NCBI GenBank assembly: GCA_031255235.1
Contig: JAIRSX010000034.1
Coordinates: 1-6,234 of the forward strand
From: Rickettsiales bacterium
GTDB taxonomy: Bacteria; Pseudomonadota; Alphaproteobacteria; Rickettsiales; UBA1997
Length of the DNA stretch: 6,234 nt
Direction: 5' to 3'
In this document: piece after piece, positions 1 through 6,234 of the stretch
Layout: the number at the start of each line of letters is the position of its first letter
Numbering within the stretch: position 1 is the stretch's first letter
Notes under the pieces: model-generated
Told to the model about the DNA's origin: nothing
What the model saw: the letters and a program-made list of their open reading frames with translations, nothing else
Databases searched by the model: none
Position numbers and translations under genes: made by a program

Positions 1-2303
1 TGAAGGATTTGGTTCTTTATCCAAAATCGGTTACCGGAATTATTGCTGGTAGGGAAAAATCAATAAATTCTTTAAATGAAATAGCGACAGGTGATGTTAT
101 TTTTGTGGTGACTCAAAAAAGAGATAATGATCCTATTCTAAACATTAATAATTTATTTCGTATTGGAACTCTTTGTAAGGTAATAAACCAAACCGATACC
201 AATAACAACCAAAAGAAAATCGTTTTAGAAGGAATCAAAAAGGGTAGGATAATTGACTTTATAGAAGATGAACAATTTTATACCGGATATGTTGAAGAAG
301 TTGAAGATAGAGTTGAATATACACAACAAGAACAGGAAGAAATTGATAATTTAAAAAAGATAACCATTAACAAACTTAAAACATATTTTAACTATGGGAA
401 AGGAGTTGAGGATATCATTTTCTCTCTTGATATTTTTAAAACAATTTATGAAACTATTTTTTACAGTGTTACCTTTTTACCAACTTTGGGCATTGACGAT
501 AGACAAAATTTATTAGAAATTGACAATGATGTTGATAGACTTAAGTCTTTTATACAGATGTTGGATGTTGAGTTAAATTTGCTTTCTTTAGATAAAGAAA
601 TATCGGGGAAAGTTGATAAAAATCTTATGGATTACCAGAAAAAAATTTTTTTAAATGAAAAATTGAAGGTTATCAAAAAGCAATTAGGAGACAATGTAGA
701 TAGTGAGATTGATGAAGATGGTGAAGTTGGTCGTTTGAGGAAAAAAGCGAAATCTTGTGGGTTGTCAGAGGAAGCAAGCGAAAAAGTCAAGGAAGATTTA
801 AAAAAAATGGAGGTGGCTCCTTCTTATCATCCGGAATACCAAACTTTAAAAAATTATGTAGAAACAATTTTGAAACTTCCTTGGAATGTAAATACAAAGG
901 TTGATACAAATTTGAAGAAGGTTAGGGATGTCCTGGAACGGGATCATTATGGACTTGAGAAAATCAAAGATAGGATTATAGAATTTGTTGCCGTCTATCA
1001 CAGGAAAGAGAAATTACCAGGACAAATAATTTGTTTTGTTGGGCCCCCCGGTGTTGGTAAAACCTCACTCGCAAAAAGTATTGCTGAAGCACTGAATCGT
1101 AAGTATATAAAAATATCACTTGGTGGTGTTAATGATGAGGCAGAAATTAGGGGACACAGAAAAACATATGTAGGAGCGATGCCAGGAAGAATTATTGAAT
1201 CAATTAAAAAAGTTGGTTCAAATAATCCTTTGATTTTATTGGATGAAATTGATAAAATGGGTAATAGTTATAAGGGTGATCCTGCTAATGCTTTGCTTGA
1301 GGTTCTTGATCCGGAACAAAACAAGAAATTTAACGACCATTTTTTGGAAGTTGATTTTGATTTGAGCGATTGTATGTTTATTTGTACTGCCAATGATATC
1401 TCTTCTATTCCTATTCCTTTGAGGGATAGAATGGAGATTATAAAACTCGAAGGTTATACGGAAGATGAAAAACTCAATATTGCTAAAAAGTATCTTATTC
1501 CGGGAGAATTAGATCTTCACGGACTTAAGGCTGAAGAAATAAGTATTGATAACAAAGTTATTAAAGAAATAATTAGACGATATACTTTTGAGGCTGGAGT
1601 TAGAAGTTTGGAAAGAGAAATTGCTACTTTGATCCGAAAAACGCTCACAAAAATTGTGACGGATAAGAAGGTTGAAAAGATTTCAATTACTACAAAAAAT
1701 TTGAAGGACTTTTTAGGTGTTGAAAAATTTAATTTTAACAAAATGGATAAAGAAGACAGAGTCGGTGTTGCTGTTGGTCTTGCATATACTGATTTTGGGG
1801 GGGATTTATTGAATATAGAAACAATTAAGTTTGATGGAACAGGAAAGCTGATGACTACTGGAAAATTGGGTGATGTAATGAAAGAGTCGGCACAGGCTGC
1901 GTATAGTTATGTCAGAAGTATTGCCAATAATTTTAATGTAAAGGCAAAAGAATTCAATAAATATGATTTTCATTTGCATGTACCGGAAGGTGCGACGCCT
2001 AAAGATGGACCATCTGCTGGAATTGCTATTACTGCAAGTATTTTATCTGCTATGACGGGTAAAAAAATAAATAAAAATGTTGCTATGACTGGTGAAATTT
2101 CCTTAACGGGTCAGGTTATGCAAATAGGTGGTCTAAAAACAAAACTACTTGCTGCACTTCGTGGTAACATAGATACGGTTGTAATCCCAAAAGATAATGA
2201 AAAAAATCTTATAGATATTCCTGACAATGTTAAGAAAAATTTAAAAATAATTCCTGTTGATAATCTTAATGATGCTCTAAAGTTTATCGTGAAAGATTAT
2301 TAA
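1..2303 (+). CDS. lon: ATP-dependent protease Lon (LonA type), 5' end cut by the window edge
   Basis: Cytoplasmic AAA+ serine protease that unfolds and degrades misfolded and regulatory proteins. The frame is open to the left edge. The residues before the TTG at 9 (L-K-D) continue the family's LRDVVVYP-like N-terminus, so that TTG is internal and roughly 15 residues lie outside the window. Counting TTG as residue 1: N-terminal substrate-binding domain to about 200; coiled coil about 207-228; Walker A GPPGVGKT 345-352; Walker B LILLDE 408-413; sensor-1 Asn462; likely arginine finger Arg474; sensor-2 Arg532 in GVRSLE; protease domain from about 580 with catalytic Ser669 (PKDGPSAG) and Lys712 (GGLKTK). 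The Ser-Lys spacing of 43 equals that of E. coli Lon. All catalytic elements are intact and the length (at least 766 residues) is normal. It converges on ileS. Its promoter is outside the window. Confidence 0.97.
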   Translation, partial: KDLVLYPKSVTGIIAGREKSINSLNEIATGDVIFVVTQKRDNDPILNINNLFRIGTLCKVINQTDTNNNQKKIVLEGIKKGRIIDFIEDEQFYTGYVEEVEDRVEYTQQEQEEIDNLKKITINKLKTYFNYGKGVEDIIFSLDIFKTIYETIFYSVTFLPTLGIDDRQNLLEIDNDVDRLKSFIQMLDVELNLLSLDKEISGKVDKNLMDYQKKIFLNEKLKVIKKQLGDNVDSEIDEDGEVGRLRKKAKSCGLSEEASEKVKEDLKKMEVAPSYHPEYQTLKNYVETILKLPWNVNTKVDTNLKKVRDVLERDHYGLEKIKDRIIEFVAVYHRKEKLPGQIICFVGPPGVGKTSLAKSIAEALNRKYIKISLGGVNDEAEIRGHRKTYVGAMPGRIIESIKKVGSNNPLILLDEIDKMGNSYKGDPANALLEVLDPEQNKKFNDHFLEVDFDLSDCMFICTANDISSIPIPLRDRMEIIKLEGYTEDEKLNIAKKYLIPGELDLHGLKAEEISIDNKVIKEIIRRYTFEAGVRSLEREIATLIRKTLTKIVTDKKVEKISITTKNLKDFLGVEKFNFNKMDKEDRVGVAVGLAYTDFGGDLLNIETIKFDGTGKLMTTGKLGDVMKESAQAAYSYVRSIANNFNVKAKEFNKYDFHLHVPEGATPKDGPSAGIAITASILSAMTGKKINKNVAMTGEISLTGQVMQIGGLKTKLLAALRGNIDTVVIPKDNEKNLIDIPDNVKKNLKIIPVDNLNDALKFIVKDY

Positions 2304-2314
2304 TGTATGATAAA

Positions 2315-2395
2315 GCGGTATGGATATTTTTTGAGTAGACTGCAATGGGGGAAGGGGTATTGTTTATGAAAACCTCTTGAATGCGATATGGATTA
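2315..2395. repeat. short imperfect direct repeat in the lon/ileS gap
   Basis: Two copies of a GCGnTATGGAT-like word lie at 2315-2327 and 2383-2395; 10 of the first 11 bases agree. The right copy overlaps the ileS stop codon (2393-2395). The gap also holds a weak + strand stem (AAGGGGT 2352-2358 with ACCTCTT 2372-2378, one G-U pair, 13-nt loop) without a following T-run, so neither lon nor ileS has a convincing terminator here. This may be chance. Confidence 0.3.
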
Positions 2396-5278
2396 GTTAT
2401 TATTCAATCCTCTATACACATACTCCGATGTAAAAGGTAAAACTGGAGCAATTGTCTTTGACATGGTAATCAATATTGTATACAAGGTACTATAAGCATA
2501 TTGTTTATCATCATCTATCTCACTCTTCCAAAACCGCCCTTTATTTCTTCTGATGTACCAATTATTCAATGTCTCAAAAAACTCTTCACTCTCTCGACAA
2601 GCAGCAGCGGGCGCATAATTATCCATGGATTTTTTAATATTTTCAATTGCAATCTTAAGTTTTGATAAGATATAGATATCCATTACATTGGAAATAAGAT
2701 TATTTTTTCTTTCGTAATTTTGCTTTTGTAATATCTCTACATCTGCTTCCATATCAATAAATTCTACTTCTCCTTTCAAATATTTTTCACCAGTTTCCTC
2801 GAAACAAAAATCATTATACTGTTCTTTCAAATGAAATTGTGTTTGAATTCTTATTTTTTTACGGTTAATAAAATTATCTTGTAGAACAAATTTGAGTAAA
2901 TCTGTTTTGATGTCATTCTTTTTATACTCTTCCAACACGGTAATCTTTTGAATTTGTAAAATATCTTTGTCAGATTGCTTTATTGTAGTAGCTGCTACAG
3001 CCTTATTGTTTTTATAAACAACGTAGTACGTTTTATTTTCACTGAAACTGTCTGTATTATTCTTATAATTTGGGGCTTCTTTTTCTATTTCTAAGAAATC
3101 TTTAAGCAAATTTTTACCGCAACCTTTTTTAATATAATAAATACCATTTTCCAACAAGTTATTACCTTTCAGCCCATCACTATTGGCATACATGCAGAAA
3201 AAGTTATATGCGTTTAGAACGGGACGAATAGACATTCTCAATGTGTCCTTGATGTCTTTTGCATTTTTATCCATTCTAACTTCTTCACCTTTTAAAACTG
3301 GACTGCGTAACATAAACCAACGTAAAGCATCTGAACCATACATATTGAATATGTCCGAAATATTTGTGTAATTTCCAAGTCGTTTCGAAAGTTTTTTGCC
3401 AGTTTCATCTACAACAATTCCGTGACTTATACAATTTTTAAACACTGGCTTATCAAAAAGGGCGGTACCCAAAACATGCAAAACATAGAACCAACCACGA
3501 AGTTGCCCATCGCCTTCCACAATAAAATCGGCAGGAAAATTCTTATCAAACCAATTCTTGTTTTCAAATGGGTAGTGATGCTGGGCATATGGCATTGAGC
3601 CACTTTCAAACCAACAATCTAACACATCGGTAACACGAACCATTTTTGATTTTCCTGTTGGATCGTCTGGATTTGGTCTTGTCAATTCATCAATATAAGG
3701 TCTGTGTAAATCGGTAATTTTTGTGTTAAAATCTTTCTCTAAATCAGCAATAGAACCATAAACATCTACTCTTGGATATTTCGGATCGTTGGATTTCCAA
3801 ATTGGAACAGGGCAACCCCAAAATCTATTTCTTGTGATAGACCAATCTCTTGCACCATCTAGCCACTTGCCAAATCGCCCATCTTTAATGTGATTTGGTA
3901 TCCAATTTATAGACTGATTGTTCTTGATTAGATTGTTTTTAAATTTTTCAACATTTACATAGTAAGAAGGCATTGCACGATATATCAAAGGAGCATCAGT
4001 TCGCCAACAATGAGGATAGTTATGAATAATCTGTTCTGTCTTTATCCAACTATCCTGCTTTTTTAGAGATATAATGATAGGATCATTTGTTTCAAAAACC
4101 TGTATTCCAAGATAATCATTTACTGGAGCAATAAATTTTCCAGCGTCATCTACGGGACAAATTGTTGGAATTCCAGCGATCTTACAAATTGCATTATCAT
4201 CTTCACCGAAACCAGGTGCAATATGGACTATACCAACACCATCAGTAGTAGAAACGAAATCTCCATGCAAAATTTGAAAGCAAGGAGAGTTTTTAACTTC
4301 TGGAAGCTCAACTAAATAATTGAAAAGGGGTTCGTATTTTAAACCAATTAACTCCTGTCCTTTAAATTCACCAACTATTTCGCCCTGTATTTCCTTTTTA
4401 TATTTTTGTAGAGCGTCCTTACAAAGGATATAGTGTGTATTTTTCTCATTATTTGCATCTGATATCCCAATTTCTGTGCCAGAAATGGTGGCACTATCAA
4501 CGGCAATCATGATGTAATCAATATCTTTGTTGACTGCCAAAGCAAGATTTGAAGGCAATGTCCAAGGAGTTGTTGTCCATGCGAGTACACGAATGTTGTC
4601 TTTACCTTTAAATGAGTCTTTTAACTTAAATTTAATAGTTACTGCTTTATCAGTTTTTTCTCTGTACGAATTATCTTGTCTTGTTTCAAAATTTGAAAGT
4701 GGTGTTTGGCATGTCCAAGAATACGGCATAACCCTATAATCTTCATATATCAAACCCTTATCATATAACTGCTTAAAAACCCACAAAGTGGATTCCATAT
4801 ATTTCAAATCCATGGTTTTATAACCATTGTCGAAATCCACCCACCTTCCAGAGCGATTTACATAATATTTCCACTCATTAACGTATTTCAATACATAATT
4901 CCGACAAAGTTCATTGAACCTATCTATTCCATACTCCTCTATTGCTTTTCTTCCACTAATCTTTGCCTCTTTCTCAACACCCATCTCGGCAGGGAGACCA
5001 TGACAATCCCAACCAAAAAGCCGTTCAACCTTTTTACCAAGCATTGTATGGTATCTTGCGAAAGTGTCTTTAGCATAGTTTTGCACTAAATGCCCTTGAT
5101 GAGGAAGACCAGTCGCGAATGGTGGCCCATCATAAAAAACATAGTCTTTTCTGTTTTTTTCTCTAATTTTGACAGATTGTTCGAAAATGTTATTCTCGTT
5201 CCAAAATTTCAAAACCAACTCCTCCATTTTAGGGAGTTCCATGTTTTGCTCTACAGCAGGGTAATATTTTTTTTTCAC
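2393..5278 (-). CDS. ileS: isoleucyl-tRNA synthetase, eukaryote-like type, with inserted GNAT-like domain and no C-terminal domain
   Basis: Class I synthetase that charges tRNA-Ile with isoleucine in the cytoplasm. Residues in order: N-terminal KYYPAVE and LKFWNENNIF; HIGH motif as HQGH 60-63; type-2 signatures GKKVERLFGWDCHGLPAE 81-98 and PYSWTCQTPLSNFETR 185-200; CP1 editing domain with WTTTPWTLPSN 234-244 and HIAPGFGEDD 352-361; KMSKS motif as KLSKR 629-633; connective helices to about 704; GNAT-like insert about 706-857; anticodon-binding helical bundle about 858-957 (YILSKLK, NNWYIRR). The start is GTG at 5278: an in-frame stop lies nine codons upstream, GGAG sits 5 nt before it, and the N-terminus then matches relatives. 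Type-2 enzymes are usually about 1040-1100 residues. Without the insert this one is about 800, because the usual C-terminal region is absent. It lies 93 bp downstream of acpP. Identity is certain; the architecture is unusual. Confidence 0.96.
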   Translation of the reverse strand: MKKKYYPAVEQNMELPKMEELVLKFWNENNIFEQSVKIREKNRKDYVFYDGPPFATGLPHQGHLVQNYAKDTFARYHTMLGKKVERLFGWDCHGLPAEMGVEKEAKISGRKAIEEYGIDRFNELCRNYVLKYVNEWKYYVNRSGRWVDFDNGYKTMDLKYMESTLWVFKQLYDKGLIYEDYRVMPYSWTCQTPLSNFETRQDNSYREKTDKAVTIKFKLKDSFKGKDNIRVLAWTTTPWTLPSNLALAVNKDIDYIMIAVDSATISGTEIGISDANNEKNTHYILCKDALQKYKKEIQGEIVGEFKGQELIGLKYEPLFNYLVELPEVKNSPCFQILHGDFVSTTDGVGIVHIAPGFGEDDNAICKIAGIPTICPVDDAGKFIAPVNDYLGIQVFETNDPIIISLKKQDSWIKTEQIIHNYPHCWRTDAPLIYRAMPSYYVNVEKFKNNLIKNNQSINWIPNHIKDGRFGKWLDGARDWSITRNRFWGCPVPIWKSNDPKYPRVDVYGSIADLEKDFNTKITDLHRPYIDELTRPNPDDPTGKSKMVRVTDVLDCWFESGSMPYAQHHYPFENKNWFDKNFPADFIVEGDGQLRGWFYVLHVLGTALFDKPVFKNCISHGIVVDETGKKLSKRLGNYTNISDIFNMYGSDALRWFMLRSPVLKGEEVRMDKNAKDIKDTLRMSIRPVLNAYNFFCMYANSDGLKGNNLLENGIYYIKKGCGKNLLKDFLEIEKEAPNYKNNTDSFSENKTYYVVYKNNKAVAATTIKQSDKDILQIQKITVLEEYKKNDIKTDLLKFVLQDNFINRKKIRIQTQFHLKEQYNDFCFEETGEKYLKGEVEFIDMEADVEILQKQNYERKNNLISNVMDIYILSKLKIAIENIKKSMDNYAPAAACRESEEFFETLNNWYIRRNKGRFWKSEIDDDKQYAYSTLYTILITMSKTIAPVLPFTSEYVYRGLNNN
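2708..3163 (-). other. GNAT-like (ElaA/YjcF-type) domain inserted in IleRS, IleRS residues about 706-857
   Basis: This in-frame block sits where relatives have only a short linker between the catalytic core and the anticodon-binding bundle. Its order of elements follows a GNAT acetyltransferase: first strand and helix (IYYIKKG, then LLKDFLEIEKE, about 713-734); central strands YYVVYKNNKAVAATTIK 751-767; strand-loop-helix LQIQKITVLEEYKKNDI 774-790 followed by TDLLKFVLQ; strand IRIQTQ 809-814; and the C-terminal motif EQYNDFCFEETGEKYL 819-834 with VEFIDME after it, matching the family's FYEKFGF..vGe.Y.e.gi.hi.M pattern. The acetyl-CoA loop (Q/R-x-x-G-x-G/A) is degraded: positions expected as Arg, Gly and Gly/Ala are Lys786, Asp789 and Lys791. 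The fold assignment rests on pattern recognition alone. Function is unknown: it could be structural, tRNA-binding, or a decayed enzyme. Confidence 0.72.
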
Positions 5279-5283
5279 AACAA

Positions 5284-5287
5284 CTCC
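5284..5287 (-). promoter_or_regulatory. Shine-Dalgarno sequence (GGAG) for the GTG start of ileS
   Basis: On the minus strand GGAG is followed by TTGTT and then GTG, a 5-nt spacing. It is the only convincing ribosome binding site among the four starts visible in the window, and it settles the non-ATG start: no other start codon lies between the upstream in-frame stop and this GTG, and the next in-frame ATG (residue 13) would remove conserved residues. Confidence 0.7.
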
Positions 5288-5332
5288 ATCACCTAAAACT
5301 TTCTAAACATTAGATTAAAACCACAATCCTAA

Positions 5333-5358
5333 AAGAATACTTCTCCAAGAATATTCTT
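5333..5358 (-). terminator. terminator- or attenuator-like hairpin between acpP and ileS
   Basis: Read on the minus strand, beginning 13 nt after the acpP stop: AAGAATA, a TT bulge, CTT, loop GGAG, AAG, TATTCTT. This gives a 7+3 bp stem with a 2-nt bulge and a tetraloop, running into TTA so that the RNA 3' side is U-rich (UUCUUUUA). It contains the 12-bp perfect palindrome AAGAATATTCTT (5347-5358). The stem is AU-rich and of limited stability, so it may only partly end acpP transcripts and let some read into ileS, which has no clear promoter of its own here. Confidence 0.4.
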
Positions 5359-5371
5359 CCAATTCTAAAAC

Positions 5372-5605
5372 TTATACGTTTTGAGAAATATGTTCGACTG
5401 CTTTTCCAACAGTTGTAATTTTTTCCGCAATTTCGTCTGGTATTTCGATTCCAAACTCTTCTTCAAATGCCATTACCAACTCAACTTGGTCCAAACTATC
5501 AGCACCTAAATCACTTATAAAACTTGCTTCAGGAACAACCTTACTAGGATCTGTACCTAGGTGGTCTACAACTATCTTTTTAACTTTATCTAAAACTTCC
5601 GTCAT
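5372..5605 (-). CDS. acpP: acyl carrier protein
   Basis: Small acidic cytoplasmic protein of 77 residues that carries growing acyl chains on a 4'-phosphopantetheine arm during type II fatty-acid synthesis, and also serves lipid A and phospholipid synthesis. The attachment site is Ser37 in GADSLD (34-39), at the usual place at the start of helix II. The flanking segments are typical: VKKIVVDHLG 8-17, ASFISDLG 27-34, and helix II VELVMAFEEEFGIEIPDE 41-58. Length and composition are normal. The ATG at 5605 gives the standard N-terminus but has no recognisable Shine-Dalgarno sequence. The usual neighbours fabG and fabF are absent: upstream is the divergent rpsT and downstream on the same strand is ileS. 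Confidence 0.97.
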   Translation of the reverse strand: MTEVLDKVKKIVVDHLGTDPSKVVPEASFISDLGADSLDQVELVMAFEEEFGIEIPDEIAEKITTVGKAVEHISQNV

Positions 5606-5627
5606 AAAACATTCAACTGTATATAAC

Positions 5628-5656
5628 GGTATAGATATCTATAATAAAAATGTAAA
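5628..5656 (-). promoter_or_regulatory. candidate promoter for acpP
   Basis: On the minus strand a -35-like TTTACA (5651-5656, 5 of 6 consensus bases) is separated by 17 nt from a weak -10-like TATACC (5628-5633, 4 of 6). It lies 23-51 nt upstream of the acpP start. The sequence is so AT-rich that other pairings are possible, so this is only the best spaced candidate. Confidence 0.3.
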
Positions 5657-5687
5657 TCAAATTTTTTTAATTATTTTTTGAAAAATA

Positions 5688-5764
5688 AAGACAATTATTT
5701 TGTTATCGTACAGAATATTTGTGTTTCTAAGGGAGAAAAATTGACTTAAAATTTTAATTGTCTT
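5688..5764. repeat. 10-bp inverted repeat in the acpP/rpsT divergent region
   Basis: AAGACAATTA (5688-5697) and TAATTGTCTT (5755-5764) are perfect reverse complements, 57 bp apart. The right arm fills the end of the spacer of the rpsT promoter and touches its -10 box. The left arm lies upstream of the acpP promoter candidate. It could be a paired operator for the two divergent genes, but a match of this size is not very improbable in such AT-rich DNA. Confidence 0.3.
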
Positions 5765-5769
5765 ATTCT
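5741..5769 (+). promoter_or_regulatory. sigma70-type promoter of rpsT
   Basis: The -35 box is TTGACT (5741-5746, 5 of 6) and the -10 box is TATTCT (5764-5769, 4 of 6), with an optimal 17-nt spacer. Transcription would start near 5776, leaving a leader of about 33 nt before the rpsT ATG. It is the best promoter in the window and probably also drives the following glycosyltransferase gene. Confidence 0.6.
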
Positions 5770-5808
5770 CTGAATTAGATAAAGTTTATTTGAATTATTT
5801 AAAAATAT

Positions 5809-6087
5809 ATGGCAAATGTAAGTGCTTCGAAGAAGTCTATCAGGACTACAAAAAAAAGGACAGATAGAAATAGAATGGTGAAAAGTAAGGTTAGGACTTT
5901 TTTTAGAAAAGTTCAAAATGCGATTTGTGACGGTGATGTTCCGGATGCTAGAAAAACATTTGTTGAATTCGAAAGTGTTTTGGCGAAGGCTGTTAAGAAC
6001 AACGTTTTTAAGAAAAATACAGCAAGCAGAAAATTGACAAGATTAGCAGCAAATATCAAGAAAATAAAAAAAGAAGAAAGAGCGTAA
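5809..6087 (+). CDS. rpsT: 30S ribosomal protein S20
   Basis: Basic 92-residue protein that binds 16S rRNA as a three-helix bundle in the lower body of the 30S subunit. Signatures: N-terminal MANVSASKKSIRTTKKRTDR (1-20), matching the family's MANhkSAkKrIRqt-kR start; VRTFFRKVQNAI 28-39; and C-terminal KKNTASRKLTRLA 68-80, the family's hKNtAaRkkSRLa motif. Lys and Arg dominate throughout and the length is normal. The ATG at 5809 is fixed by the conserved N-terminus; its leader is almost only A and T with no Shine-Dalgarno sequence. The gene is divergent from acpP and is followed after 13 bp by a glycosyltransferase gene. In several alphaproteobacteria rpsT instead neighbours dnaA. Confidence 0.96.
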   Translation: MANVSASKKSIRTTKKRTDRNRMVKSKVRTFFRKVQNAICDGDVPDARKTFVEFESVLAKAVKNNVFKKNTASRKLTRLAANIKKIKKEERA

Positions 6088-6100
6088 TAGTTAGTTTATT

Positions 6101-6234
6101 ATGTTATCGGTTATAGTTCCAGTATATAACGTAGAAAAATATTTGAGAAAATGTCTTGATAGTATTTTGAATCAAACTCTTAGAGATATAGAGATCATTT
6201 GTATAAATGATTGCTCTACAGATAGTTCTTTATC
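6101..6234 (+). CDS. family 2 glycosyltransferase, N-terminal fragment cut by the window edge
   Basis: Forty-four codons are visible. They begin with LSVIVPVYNVEKYLRKCLDS (2-21), the first strand and helix of a GT-A fold GT2 transferase, and continue through QTLRDIEIICINDCSTDSS (25-43), where the ND.S.D.S pattern marks the nucleotide-sugar binding site. Such enzymes move a sugar from UDP-, GDP- or dTDP-sugar onto surface polysaccharide, lipopolysaccharide or capsule precursors at the cytoplasmic side of the membrane. The acceptor and sugar cannot be told from this fragment. The start lies 13 bp after the rpsT stop with no terminator between, so co-transcription with rpsT is likely. There is no clear Shine-Dalgarno sequence. 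Confidence 0.9.
   Translation, partial: MLSVIVPVYNVEKYLRKCLDSILNQTLRDIEIICINDCSTDSSL

Noticed and set aside
9..11. TTG as the start codon of lon
   Set aside because: The frame is open to the window edge and the residues before it (L-K-D) belong to the conserved Lon N-terminus, so the real start is outside the window.
1517..1741. 74-residue reading frame opposite lon
   Set aside because: It lies fully inside the conserved Lon AAA+ domain coding region on the other strand; no family features and no start signals.
2352..2378. Possible terminator hairpin in the lon/ileS gap
   Set aside because: The stem needs a G-U pair, has a 13-nt loop and no T-run follows; on the minus strand the G-U becomes a mismatch.
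2304..2392. Frameshifted continuation of the ileS C-terminal domain
   Set aside because: The frames I translated give short peptides of about 30 residues that do not match the expected SVHL region, and the space is far too small for the missing domain.
2708..3163. Insert as a separate gene, intein or mobile element inside ileS
   Set aside because: The frame runs through without stops, there is no intein splice-site or homing-endonuclease pattern, and I noticed no flanking repeats or target duplications. A domain insertion fits better.
3183..3371. Reading frames opposite or overlapping ileS (also 3427-3609, 4527-4739, 5090-5296)
   Set aside because: All are shadows of the ileS coding sequence with no recognisable protein family.
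5367..5382. AAAAC/GTTTT inverted repeat at the acpP stop
   Set aside because: Only 5 bp, AT-rich and overlapping the coding end; the hairpin at 5333-5358 is better.

Overview
The window reads as a piece of an AT-rich bacterial chromosome (about one third G+C by eye), most likely from an alphaproteobacterium with a reduced or host-associated lifestyle. The isoleucyl-tRNA synthetase is of the eukaryote-like type (IleS2) and its core reads like the Rickettsia/Wolbachia version. Lon, the acyl carrier protein and ribosomal protein S20 also fit that group. This placement is inferred from remembered family sequences. Uncultured gut alphaproteobacteria are as plausible as an intracellular Rickettsiales-like organism.

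Layout from left to right: (1) lon, + strand, cut by the left edge and lacking only its first few codons; (2) an 89-bp convergent gap with no clear terminator; (3) ileS, - strand, 961 codons, GTG start; (4) a 93-bp gap with a terminator-like hairpin and the ileS ribosome binding site; (5) acpP, - strand; (6) a 203-bp divergent intergenic region with a good sigma70-type promoter for rpsT and a weaker candidate for acpP; (7) rpsT, + strand; (8) 13 bp later, the first 44 codons of a family 2 glycosyltransferase, cut by the right edge. No stretch longer than 300 bases lacks a gene, and I see no tRNA, rRNA, CRISPR array or insertion sequence.

Most of the genes are core housekeeping: protein quality control (Lon), translation (IleRS, S20) and fatty-acid synthesis (ACP). 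The remarkable object is ileS. Between the catalytic core and the anticodon-binding helical bundle, where relatives have a linker of roughly a dozen residues, it carries about 150 extra residues. They read as a GNAT (GCN5-related N-acetyltransferase) domain of the ElaA/YjcF-like kind, with its acetyl-CoA phosphate-binding loop degraded. The same protein ends right after the helical bundle and lacks the C-terminal region of about 200-250 residues usual in this IleRS type. A synthetase that gained a GNAT-like module and lost its C-terminal domain is the main candidate here for something undescribed.
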